Shown: piece by piece, positions 1-5,866 of the stretch | Layout of the letters: each line of letters begins with the position of its first letter | Position numbering within the stretch: position 1 is the first letter of the stretch | NCBI GenBank assembly: GCA_964568925.1 | Contig: CAZMSJ010000025.1 | Coordinates: 1 to 10,571 of the forward strand | Direction of reading: 5' to 3' | Length of the DNA: 10,571 nucleotides | Origin: CAYQUL01 sp964568925 | GTDB lineage: Bacteria; Patescibacteriota; Microgenomatia; UBA8517 | Position numbers and translations under genes: made by a program | Notes under the pieces: generated by a model | What the model saw: the letters and a program-made list of their open reading frames with translations, nothing else | What the model was told of the DNA's origin: nothing | Databases searched by the model: none

Positions 1-13
1 CTTTGTAGTTCAT
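1..13 (-). CDS. 5' end of a truncated gene, product unknown
   Basis: Only the first four codons (M-N-Y-K) lie in the window, so no function can be given. The start is supported by a textbook Shine-Dalgarno sequence, GGAGGT at 24-19, five bases before the ATG, and by an in-frame TAG at 19-17 that excludes any start further upstream. This is the strongest ribosome binding site in the window. An intrinsic terminator lies just before it (33-67), so expression needs readthrough or a regulated leader. Confidence 0.5.
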
Positions 14-24
14 CTTCTACCTCC
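14..24 (-). promoter_or_regulatory. Strong Shine-Dalgarno of the edge gene
   Basis: On the minus strand GGAGGT (24-19) is followed by five bases and then ATG at 13. The match to the anti-Shine-Dalgarno is six bases, while most starts in this window have little or none. It decides the start of the truncated gene. Confidence 0.6.
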
Positions 25-32
25 AAACTAAT

Positions 33-67
33 CAAAAATGCCTTCGCCGTAATAACACGACGAAGGC
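33..67 (-). terminator. Intrinsic terminator before the edge gene
   Basis: A perfect 7-bp stem (GCCTTCG, 67-61, pairing with 46-40) continues after one mismatch into three more pairs (59-57 with 50-48) around a six-base loop. On the minus strand it is followed by A and then five T (38-34). No T run follows on the plus strand, so it acts in the direction of the genes. It would end the transcript of the genes at 186-2517. As it lies only about nine bases before the Shine-Dalgarno of the next gene, it could also work as a regulated terminator of that gene. Confidence 0.7.
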
Positions 68-147
68 CAACAATGTTGGACATCCAAAGATGTCATCATC
101 CTGCGACTACCTGTCGTACAACACCAATAAAACAGTACGACTACGCA
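68..147 (-). other. Structured untranslated stretch with stem-loops
   Basis: No gene is seen here. It holds a 7-bp inverted repeat (GTCGTAC at 113-119 with GTACGAC at 135-141, 15-base loop), a perfect 6-bp hairpin with a four-base loop (GACATC at 79-84 with GATGTC at 89-94), and an overlapping near-perfect palindrome (CCAACA/TGTTGG, 67-79). CGACTAC also occurs twice (104-110 and 138-144). It could be the 3' untranslated region of the gene at 186 or the 5' leader of the edge gene. Confidence 0.45.
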
Positions 148-177
148 AGTTTACTAGCTTACTAAAAGGAGAGTCAA
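148..177 (-). promoter_or_regulatory. Possible promoter for the edge gene
   Basis: On the minus strand TTGACT (177-172, five of six matches to TTGACA) is followed after 18 bases by TAAACT (153-148, four of six matches to TATAAT). Transcription would start near 141 and give a leader of about 128 bases before the ATG at 13. This is a consensus match only, without experimental support. Confidence 0.35.
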
Positions 178-187
178 GCCGCGGCTT
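176..187. repeat. 12-bp perfect palindrome at a stop codon
   Basis: AAGCCGCGGCTT is its own reverse complement. It overlaps two bases of the TAA stop (188-186) of the OB-like gene and the first two bases of a possible -35 box at 177-172. With no loop bases it suits a dimeric protein site better than an RNA hairpin. Confidence 0.4.
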
Positions 188-794
188 ATAAAGTTGGCTC
201 TGTGGTTGAAGGAGTCGCTTGAGGAGGTATTGGAGTAGAAATCGGTTTATTTGTAACCGTTGGGGTAGCAGTCGGAGCAATCGTTGCAACAGTCTGTGCC
301 TGCTGTGGCAGGACTTCAAGGTCAGTCGCGTCTGTCACTTCAAGAAACCCGGATACAATATTGTATCGACCTGAGGCAAAGATACGCTTCCCTACATATT
401 TTTCTAGATTTACGTTTGCTGGAATGGTTAAGTTAATCGCCTTTGCATCTGTTGTCTGCAAATAGTACTTCCCGTCTGCAATTTTGCGTAAAATACCTGA
501 ATAGGCCTCATCTCGCCAGAGATCAACAACGGGAGCATCAGTTGGTAAAGGCAATACTTCACGCAACACCGGTATATTGTGAACAAGTGCCGTAAGTGCC
601 CCTAAGCTAAAAGTTCCACTAAAAAGGATAAATACTATTAGGAGTGTCGTCAGTGGACGAACCTTTATTTTTACTTCAACTCCTTCATTTCCAATAATTC
701 TCTTCCACCACGATTTAAGATAGGTGACGGGGTTTGTTACAGAGAAGGAAACAAGTGGAGGATCACTTGGTGTTGTCTTTTTCGTGGTTGCCAT
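186..794 (-). CDS. Membrane-anchored OB-like protein with Pro/Thr tail
   Basis: A 202-residue protein of unknown function. A basic, Thr-rich cytoplasmic N-terminus is followed by one membrane helix (about 47-70). An extracytoplasmic domain of about 70 residues (90-160) alternates beta-like segments in an OB-fold-like pattern: 'GILRKI', a 'KYYLQT' strand, 'KYVGKRIFASGRY', then 'GFLEVTDA'. The last 37 residues are rich in Pro, Thr and Ala, like a wall-spanning linker. No catalytic motif is visible. The start is backed by AAGGAG (811-806), which overlaps the stop codon of the gene 15 bases upstream, so the two are probably cotranslated. The Pro/Thr tail recalls that of the PilW-like protein at 4274. 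The OB assignment rests on pattern only. Confidence 0.75.
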   Translation of the reverse strand: MATTKKTTPSDPPLVSFSVTNPVTYLKSWWKRIIGNEGVEVKIKVRPLTTLLIVFILFSGTFSLGALTALVHNIPVLREVLPLPTDAPVVDLWRDEAYSGILRKIADGKYYLQTTDAKAINLTIPANVNLEKYVGKRIFASGRYNIVSGFLEVTDATDLEVLPQQAQTVATIAPTATPTVTNKPISTPIPPQATPSTTEPTL

Positions 795-809
795 AATTAA
801 ATCTACTCC

Positions 810-1307
810 TTAGGTATGTTTATCTGCAACTGTTGAGGCAGCCCAGGAGTTTGGCTTCGTGCGAGCAGTAAAACCACTTCCCGTTACCATACCAACTACT
901 TCTCGAATCATCTCCCGTGTTTCCCCCACTTGACCTACATCAATATGGATTTCAAGTTCATATTTACTAGGTGAAACTTTTTCAGCAAATAACGGAAGGA
1001 GTGTTTGTGCAGTGTCCAGGGACCTCATTGTTTCGGTATAAATCTTTTCTCGAAGAGTAGGAGCTCGGTGTGCTTTCTCACGATTCCAAAAATATCGGGC
1101 ACCCATTCCCTCTCGATGGACAACTATTGCAGTTACAAAGTCGCACACCTTGTGTCCTTGGTCTCTCTTAATTTGAGAATCAGAACCAATAACCAATCGA
1201 TATGAACTTGTTGGTTCCTCTTTCATAAACATTGCGATTTCAGTAACGAGGTTACTTAGGGTGAGTCCTCCTTTTGTTGGGCTAATAAAAAGAGTGTCTG
1301 GAGTCAT
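810..1307 (-). CDS. YkuK-like (DUF458) RNase H-fold protein
   Basis: A 165-residue protein matching the YkuK/DUF458 family, whose members are predicted to have a ribonuclease H-like fold. Visible family features are 'IGSDSQ' (Asp43) near the N-terminus, a conserved Arg/Glu helix (Glu92), 'HIDVG' (Asp123), and the C-terminal 'KPNSWAAS' and 'ADKHT' (Asp162). The four acidic residues fall where an RNase H-type metal site would be expected. The length is typical. The in vivo substrate of this family is not established; a nuclease role is inferred. The gene sits 12 bases behind the small membrane-protein gene, with no clear Shine-Dalgarno, which suggests translational coupling. Confidence 0.8.
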   Translation of the reverse strand: MTPDTLFISPTKGGLTLSNLVTEIAMFMKEEPTSSYRLVIGSDSQIKRDQGHKVCDFVTAIVVHREGMGARYFWNREKAHRAPTLREKIYTETMRSLDTAQTLLPLFAEKVSPSKYELEIHIDVGQVGETREMIREVVGMVTGSGFTARTKPNSWAASTVADKHT

Positions 1308-1319
1308 AGGGAGTCGATC

Positions 1320-1577
1320 TTACGACCAATATAAAACGGTGAGCATACCTGACAAACCGATGGCACTTACAAAAATATATTCAAGAATTACTTCTAAGCT
1401 TAAATCCCGATCAATTGCGTGATGAACAATTCCCCAGATTGCATATGAGACGGCAAGACCTGTGGCAATTGCAATTTGTAATGCTCGATCATATGGAAAG
1501 CTTAAAAAGCCAATAATGCCAACTGCAAAAACTGCAAAAAGCGGTATGTAGTGACGAATATGTTTATGATGCTTCAT
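1320..1577 (-). CDS. Small three-helix membrane protein, unknown function
   Basis: An 85-residue, very hydrophobic protein. A His/Lys-rich N-terminus (MKHHKHIRHY) precedes three likely membrane helices at about 10-27, 33-53 and 62-84. A short polar loop, 'HHAIDRDLSLE', lies between the second and third. No family is recognised. Its start carries AAGAGG (1597-1592), overlapping the stop of the CAP gene. A perfect inverted repeat lies between this ribosome site and the ATG. Tight packing with its neighbours suggests it belongs to the same transcript as the CAP and YkuK-like genes. Confidence 0.75.
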   Translation of the reverse strand: MKHHKHIRHYIPLFAVFAVGIIGFLSFPYDRALQIAIATGLAVSYAIWGIVHHAIDRDLSLEVILEYIFVSAIGLSGMLTVLYWS

Positions 1578-1597
1578 ATACTGTTAGTATACCTCTT
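1577..1597 (-). promoter_or_regulatory. Ribosome site separated from ATG by a hairpin
   Basis: AAGAGG (1597-1592) is followed directly by TATACT-AAC-AGTATA (1591-1577), a perfect 6-bp stem with a three-base loop whose last base is the A of the ATG. Unfolded, the spacing is about 14 bases, which is long; folded, it would become very short. The hairpin is AT-rich and weak. Confidence 0.4.
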
Positions 1598-2517
1598 TAT
1601 AAAATTTGACCTGCTTTTGCGATAACCAAAACAACAATCACAATTCCCAAAAAGGTTAAGTGTCCAAAACGCTTTCCCCCATGTCGATAGATATTTCTTC
1701 GTGAAATAACAATGGCATCAACAACAAAGATGATAGATAAAAGTATAAGCACAGAAAGAGAAACTACTTTAGAGATATCAAATGAGTTATTTATCTTTGA
1801 GGTTGTTGTGTCTTCAGAAATCTTTGAGTCACCAGCAATCTTTGGTTCAGGAACTTCCTTTGGTGCTTGTGCTTGGGCAACCGCAGGTTTTGTCTCATCG
1901 TTGTTTTTGGCAGCGGCAACTGGAACGACAGCTGGTTCAGAGGCAAGCGTACCAAACAGTTGAACAACAATAGTCGCGTCTTTCCCATTTAAGCTCCCTT
2001 CAACAACCGCAACACCGATATCCTTATACTTTGGTGAAAGCATATTTTCCCGGTGACTTGGGGATGCCATCCATCCTTCGACTGCACCTGAAGCAGAACT
2101 AAAGTCACGAGCTAAATTTTCACCGGCATATCGATATTTGTATTGGACACCTCTAAAAAAATCCCAAGGCTCTGTTCCATCTGGAGCCACGTGTGCCCAA
2201 TACCCCTTCGCAAGCATATCAGCTCCCTTGGCTCGAGCAGCTGCATCGAGTGACGCGTTTTCAGTAACAGGAGCTAATCCATTTTCAGCTCTTTTGGCGT
2301 TTGTTAATCGAATAACTTCTGACAAATTAATCTGAGCGGCGTAGCCTAACACATCGCCCTGAGGAAGAGGCACACCAGGGGCATGGGTGATGACAAACTG
2401 AACGAGGATCAAGCTAAAGGTTGCGAGAAACAAATATGGAGTATGCAACAATCGTGCTTTGTAATTGTTACTTTCGCGTGGAGCTACATAGTGCAAGATG
2501 GCAGTAACGGCAGACAT
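1597..2517 (-). CDS. Membrane-bound CAP/YkwD-like (SCP) domain protein
   Basis: A 306-residue protein with an N-terminal membrane helix (about 28-46) and an extracytoplasmic CAP (SCP/PR-1) domain (about 65-190). A Lys/Pro/Ala-rich linker and two C-terminal helices (about 247-267 and 286-303) follow. CAP signatures are visible: 'RLTNAKRAENGLAPV', 'WAHVAPDG' (His109), 'AGENLA' (Glu133) and 'GWMASPSHRENML' (Trp149, His155). These include the two His and the Glu commonly lining the CAP cavity. Bacterial YkwD-type proteins are extracellular; their activity is poorly defined. The extra C-terminal helices would hold the domain between two membrane anchors, unlike secreted YkwD. It starts five bases after the response regulator stop, without a Shine-Dalgarno, so translation is probably coupled. 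Confidence 0.88.
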   Translation of the reverse strand: MSAVTAILHYVAPRESNNYKARLLHTPYLFLATFSLILVQFVITHAPGVPLPQGDVLGYAAQINLSEVIRLTNAKRAENGLAPVTENASLDAAARAKGADMLAKGYWAHVAPDGTEPWDFFRGVQYKYRYAGENLARDFSSASGAVEGWMASPSHRENMLSPKYKDIGVAVVEGSLNGKDATIVVQLFGTLASEPAVVPVAAAKNNDETKPAVAQAQAPKEVPEPKIAGDSKISEDTTTSKINNSFDISKVVSLSVLILLSIIFVVDAIVISRRNIYRHGGKRFGHLTFLGIVIVVLVIAKAGQIL

Positions 2518-2522
2518 AATTT

Positions 2523-2912
2523 TTAAGGGGTTAAATACATTCGCACTTTCGTGACTACTTCACTTGGGGTGAAGTTTGCTTTGATTAAATATTCTTTTGC
2601 ACCCAGGGAGAGTGCCTTCTTTGCCTCTTCCTCTTGAGAGAGATTAGACAAGACAATGACAGGAATATCTTTTCCAGCTTCTGTTGCTCGAAGTCGAGAT
2701 AACATATCGATTCCGGAGAGTTTTGGCATCATAACATCCAACACAATAAAGTTTGGGTGAACGGTTGTTGCTTTTGCGAGTCCTTCTTCTCCATCAGCTG
2801 CGGAATCTACATCAAAACCTTCAGTTATAAACTTGGTTGTGTACATCTTGGTAAGGAGTGGATCATCCTCAACAATTAAGATTTTGTGCTTGGCTGTAGG
2901 ATTCATATTCAC
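2523..2912 (-). CDS. CheY-like single-domain response regulator
   Basis: A 129-residue receiver domain with no output domain. The acidic pocket is Asp16-Asp17 ('IVEDDP'), the phosphoacceptor is Asp59 ('VLDVMMP'), the switch residue is Ser89 ('VLSNLS') and the conserved Lys is Lys111. It is therefore expected to be phosphorylated and to act by protein contact, as CheY, PilG or PilH do. The gene directly follows the minor pilin cluster, with a histidine kinase gene upstream of that cluster, so the kinase is a plausible partner (inference). The start may be the GTG at 2912 or the ATG at 2906; 'TAATAT' lies six bases before the ATG, and a weak GGTAGAG lies before the GTG. Confidence 0.92.
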   Translation of the reverse strand: MNMNPTAKHKILIVEDDPLLTKMYTTKFITEGFDVDSAADGEEGLAKATTVHPNFIVLDVMMPKLSGIDMLSRLRATEAGKDIPVIVLSNLSQEEEAKKALSLGAKEYLIKANFTPSEVVTKVRMYLTP

Positions 2913-2947
2913 ATATTACTCTACCAGCGCGTTCACCACAAGATGCC

Positions 2948-4264
2948 TCAAAGCGTCGGTGGTGTACGCTTAATGGTAACAGTTGATCTGTCTCTTAATA
3001 TTTCATTCAAAACGTTATTTAAAATGTTTTTTAACTGACTTGCGCGTGAAGCGTTAAAGTATCCGTTTTGAGTTAAATATGCATTAAAGAGATTAACGAC
3101 ATCTCGAGGAGGTGAAGCAAAAATAGTTACGGCATAGGCATCAACCTCTGGGTCACGAGCACCACTTCTTACTCCTGTTCCTGAAATTGGTGGAATATTT
3201 GTATCGGTTGTTGCAATTGAACAGGTTAAAAAGTCCATAGCAAGAGGCTTGCAGATGTCATATGCTGTTTGATTGAAGTTATTCGCTTCCCATGGGCCAC
3301 TCTGATATTGACCATATTTATAACAAGTCCAGCCTTCACTGTTTTGTTCACAATAATTGTTACCCTCCGCGTCTTTCGGAAAACCTGGACAAAAGACTGA
3401 TGGACCACAGGCAGGATATGGTATACGAGTATTTGGTTCTCCATCTGTAATTACGATTTCAACTTGTTTCGTCTTTGGTCTCTTGTTTTGTGAGAAATAG
3501 TCATGAGACTTTGTGAAAGCAGTACCAATACTCGTTGCATCCATTACACCAGAACACGCAGGTGAAGTTGCACGAGTTGAGCCAAATCCTTGTGCTAGAG
3601 CCTCACGAATTTGGTCATAGGTTAGTCCACTCTTTGGGGTAACTTCTTTCTCTTTATATGTCAGCCATTTTGAATCAATTCCAAAGACAACAATGCCTAA
3701 GTTAAACCTTCCTTGGTATGTGCCATCTCGAGAAAGTTCCGCGAGTTTACTCACAAAGTTATCAGCTGCTTCGGTCTGTGAATCAAAACGAGATGGTTTG
3801 CTGTTACAGTTTTCACAATCAGCACCAGCGTCCATACTTCCCGTACAATCGAGAGATAAAATCATATCGACGTTGTCGACTTCACGTACACTATCAATTT
3901 TTCTTGTAGCTTCAATTCGTGAAACAGCATAGGAGCGTTGACTTGTGACAACAATATTTTGTGTTTGATCCTTTTGTGTACCTGAAACAGTAATACTCGT
4001 TCCTCCAATATTTTTGGTATATGAGATTGGGAAGGCTGATGACTGAATAAAGTTTCCAGTTAATCGGGCAAGAAGGTCATTAATTTCACTTTCTGCCTCA
4101 TATGTGGCAACAACGGTATCTGCTTGTGACTGACTTCTTTTAAGAGAACCCATCAATCGAGAAAATGTGATGGCAGAGAGCAAGGTAATGACAACTGCCA
4201 TTATCATCAAATACAAAATTGTTGCTGCTCCTTCTTGTCTTTTGTTCATTGGTAATTTCATCAT
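2948..4264 (-). CDS. PilX-like minor pilin with vWA domain (PilX/PilY1-like)
   Basis: A 438-residue protein. The N-terminus 'KRQEGAATILYL' followed by a membrane helix (about 13-34) and 'TYEAESEIND' resembles the PilX N-terminal region. It lacks Glu at +5 after Gly12. A von Willebrand A domain follows (about 130-400): metal site start 'SLDCTGSM' (Asp139; Thr replaces the usual Ser) and 'IVITDGEPN' (Asp274). All ten cysteines lie at or after Cys140, several in a loop just after Asp274, so disulfides are likely outside the cell. It follows a PilW-like gene, as pilX does, and vWA is also the N-terminal domain type of PilY1. A TadG-like protein is the main alternative. It may start at 4264, 4261 or Met6. 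Confidence 0.82.
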   Translation of the reverse strand: MMKLPMNKRQEGAATILYLMIMAVVITLLSAITFSRLMGSLKRSQSQADTVVATYEAESEINDLLARLTGNFIQSSAFPISYTKNIGGTSITVSGTQKDQTQNIVVTSQRSYAVSRIEATRKIDSVREVDNVDMILSLDCTGSMDAGADCENCNSKPSRFDSQTEAADNFVSKLAELSRDGTYQGRFNLGIVVFGIDSKWLTYKEKEVTPKSGLTYDQIREALAQGFGSTRATSPACSGVMDATSIGTAFTKSHDYFSQNKRPKTKQVEIVITDGEPNTRIPYPACGPSVFCPGFPKDAEGNNYCEQNSEGWTCYKYGQYQSGPWEANNFNQTAYDICKPLAMDFLTCSIATTDTNIPPISGTGVRSGARDPEVDAYAVTIFASPPRDVVNLFNAYLTQNGYFNASRASQLKNILNNVLNEILRDRSTVTIKRTPPTL

Positions 4265-4273
4265 ATCGTATGC

Positions 4274-5374
4274 TTATCTCCCCGGCTTTGGTGTAGGTGT
4301 CGGCGTTGGCGTAGGTGTAGGAACTGGTGTAGGTTTTGGCGATGGTGTTGGGGTCCGAAACGGTGTTGGTGTTGGCATAACAGTCGGTGTTGGAACAGGT
4401 GTTGCTGTAGGAGTTGGTGTTGGTAGTGGCGTTGCTGTCGGTGCAGGGGTTGGGGTCGGAGCTGGCTCAACGGCAGAGATGACTCCACTTCGAGGCGAGA
4501 TAAACAGTGAGACATGATCGCGAACACTGGCTGAATCTTTATGAATTAAATCAAAATTAATTTCAAGACTCGCGCTTGAAGATGTCTCATGTAAATAGTC
4601 ACTCGGGATAACTTGTTTGTTAATTCCAGGAGCTGAAGCTGACCACTGCAAACTTATCACAGCATCTCCAAACTTCTGATAGTACTCAAGACGAATATCG
4701 TAGAGCTTGCCTTTCTCAAGATTTATTTTTGTAAGATTTTGAGTAAGTGTATGTGATGTCCAATTATCGAGTATGAGTTTGTTATCAATCCACAACCTGA
4801 CACCATCATCGGAAAGAGTGTAGAATGTATATCTTCCATCAACTGGTGCTTCAATCTGACCAGTCCAACGCACTGAGTAATTGTTTGGCTGCATTTGGGC
4901 AAAAGGAGGTGTTGTGCCCCAATCAAAATCAATTTCAAAATCAAGTCTGGTATCAACGAGTGTGGTAAAGTTCACATCGTCAAAATAAGTAGCCGTTAAA
5001 CCTTGCCCTTGCCCTGCCGCGTTTACAGGCAAGATACTTGACCTTTTTACTACTTCAAAGTTCTCAATAGTGATATTCTCTCCAGTTAACGGAGATCCAC
5101 CTTTGGTGAGCCTTCCATTAATGACTTCATACTGCAACTGATCGAGAGACAATACTCCTTGTACAAAACTAATGTTCTCGGCAAACCTGGCGTTGTTGCC
5201 TATATCTGTCTCAATATCATTCCGAGCAATAGAAACCTCATCAAGCAATCGTGCCTTATTAGTGGAGTTAAGCAGTGTCACTACAAGATTTGTCGCAATG
5301 ATAAAGACAGCCGCCGACAACGAGAGGCCAACTAATACTTCTATGAGAGTAAACCCTGTGAGTTTTTTATTCAT
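4274..5374 (-). CDS. PilW-like minor pilin with PA14 domain and Pro/Thr tail
   Basis: A 366-residue prepilin-like protein. The type III signal 'KLTGFTLIEV' gives cleavage after Gly7, with Glu12 at +5, followed by a long hydrophobic helix. Residues 45-118 look like the start of a minor pilin globular domain. A PA14 domain covers about 124-263 ('GLTATYFDD', 'VRWTGQIEAP', 'YTFYTLSDDGVRLWID', 'YYQKFGDAVISLQW'). Residues 265-300 ('ASLEINFDLIHKDS', 'DHVSLFISPRSG') resemble the final strands of a pilin. Residues 303-366 are a degenerate Pro/Thr repeat. PA14 often binds glycans or sits in adhesins and glycosidases, so surface binding is inferred. The start overlaps the preceding stop as ATGA, with no Shine-Dalgarno, indicating coupled translation. 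Confidence 0.88.
   Translation of the reverse strand: MNKKLTGFTLIEVLVGLSLSAAVFIIATNLVVTLLNSTNKARLLDEVSIARNDIETDIGNNARFAENISFVQGVLSLDQLQYEVINGRLTKGGSPLTGENITIENFEVVKRSSILPVNAAGQGQGLTATYFDDVNFTTLVDTRLDFEIDFDWGTTPPFAQMQPNNYSVRWTGQIEAPVDGRYTFYTLSDDGVRLWIDNKLILDNWTSHTLTQNLTKINLEKGKLYDIRLEYYQKFGDAVISLQWSASAPGINKQVIPSDYLHETSSSASLEINFDLIHKDSASVRDHVSLFISPRSGVISAVEPAPTPTPAPTATPLPTPTPTATPVPTPTVMPTPTPFRTPTPSPKPTPVPTPTPTPTPTPKPGR
4277..4468 (-). repeat. Degenerate hexanucleotide repeat encoding Pro-Thr tail
   Basis: About 190 bases of imperfect six-base units (plus strand GGNGTN, minus strand encoding Pro-Thr or Pro-x). They encode 64 residues, from residue 303 of the PilW-like protein to its end. The unit length is a multiple of three, so gain or loss of units would change tail length and not the frame. 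The same repeat makes an open Gly-Val frame on the plus strand, which is not a gene. Confidence 0.85.
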
Positions 5375-5862
5375 TTTGCATTTGCATTAAAAACCAATAA
5401 CGTCGCACTGATTGTTTTATCAGCATTTACTTCTTTCCATTTGAGTGACACAGTTACTTCCTTACTCATGATATCTTTCTTTCCAGATTGGCATGCTCCA
5501 CCTGACAAAAGATCTCTTCTCTCTCCCGTGATGGTGTCCCGACAAACGCTTTTAATCGTGATTGATCGATCAAAGCGAGTTGCTAAACTTGTTTCCTCAC
5601 CAGGCAAGAGTATCCAACTTTTGCTATCTGCATCAAATGCGGGTGAGTACACGCCGTCTGAGTATCCTTTCCAATTTGTAAGGAGCGCATTGTGTGCAAT
5701 CTCCATTCCATCTGTTACATATGATGCAGCCTGTGAATCATAGCGAGATCGCTCAGTTCTTCTCTGAAGGAAACTAATTGTTCCAAATAGAGTAATAAAT
5801 ATCATAGAAAAAATGACTAACGAAAGTAGAATTTCCACCATAATAAATCCTTTGTTTTTCAT
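5371..5862 (-). CDS. PilV-like minor pilin (type IV prepilin)
   Basis: A 163-residue prepilin-like protein. The signal 'MKNKGFIMVEILLS' gives cleavage after Gly5, Phe at +1 and Glu10 at +5, followed by a hydrophobic helix to about residue 28. The remainder is a small globular domain with 'SYVTDGMEIAHNALLTNW', typical of PilV/GspI-type proteins, and two cysteines that could form a disulfide. It would be processed by a prepilin peptidase and enter the pilus or its tip complex. It starts four bases after the stop of the GspH/FimU-like gene and its stop overlaps the next start (ATGA), so the three are very likely cotranslated. The TGA stop fits the standard code. Confidence 0.87.
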   Translation of the reverse strand: MKNKGFIMVEILLSLVIFSMIFITLFGTISFLQRRTERSRYDSQAASYVTDGMEIAHNALLTNWKGYSDGVYSPAFDADSKSWILLPGEETSLATRFDRSITIKSVCRDTITGERRDLLSGGACQSGKKDIMSKEVTVSLKWKEVNADKTISATLLVFNANAK

Positions 5863-5866
5863 ATCT

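Noticed and set aside
67..185. CRISPR-like or tRNA-like element in the left gap
   Set aside because: The repeats are short, few and differ in sequence and spacing, and no cloverleaf or T-loop sequence was found.
1577..1614. Promoter with -10 TATACT before the small membrane gene
   Set aside because: No -35 match lies 16-18 bases upstream, and the hexamer is part of the inverted repeat behind a good ribosome site.
2948..4264. TadG of a Flp/Tad pilus
   Set aside because: TadG also joins an N-terminal helix to a vWA domain, but the neighbours are FimU/PilV/PilW-like and the 'AESEIND' stretch fits PilX better. It is kept only as an alternative.
4167..4517. Open plus-strand frame encoding a Gly-Val repeat protein
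   Set aside because: It is the antisense reading of the Pro/Thr repeat of the PilW-like gene, and its ends run into unrelated genes with no ribosome site.
2948..5371. TGA stops as possible recoded Gly codons (Gracilibacteria/SR1 code)
   Set aside because: The proteins end sensibly at TGA, one TGA overlaps the next start as ATGA, and normal Gly codons are used throughout.
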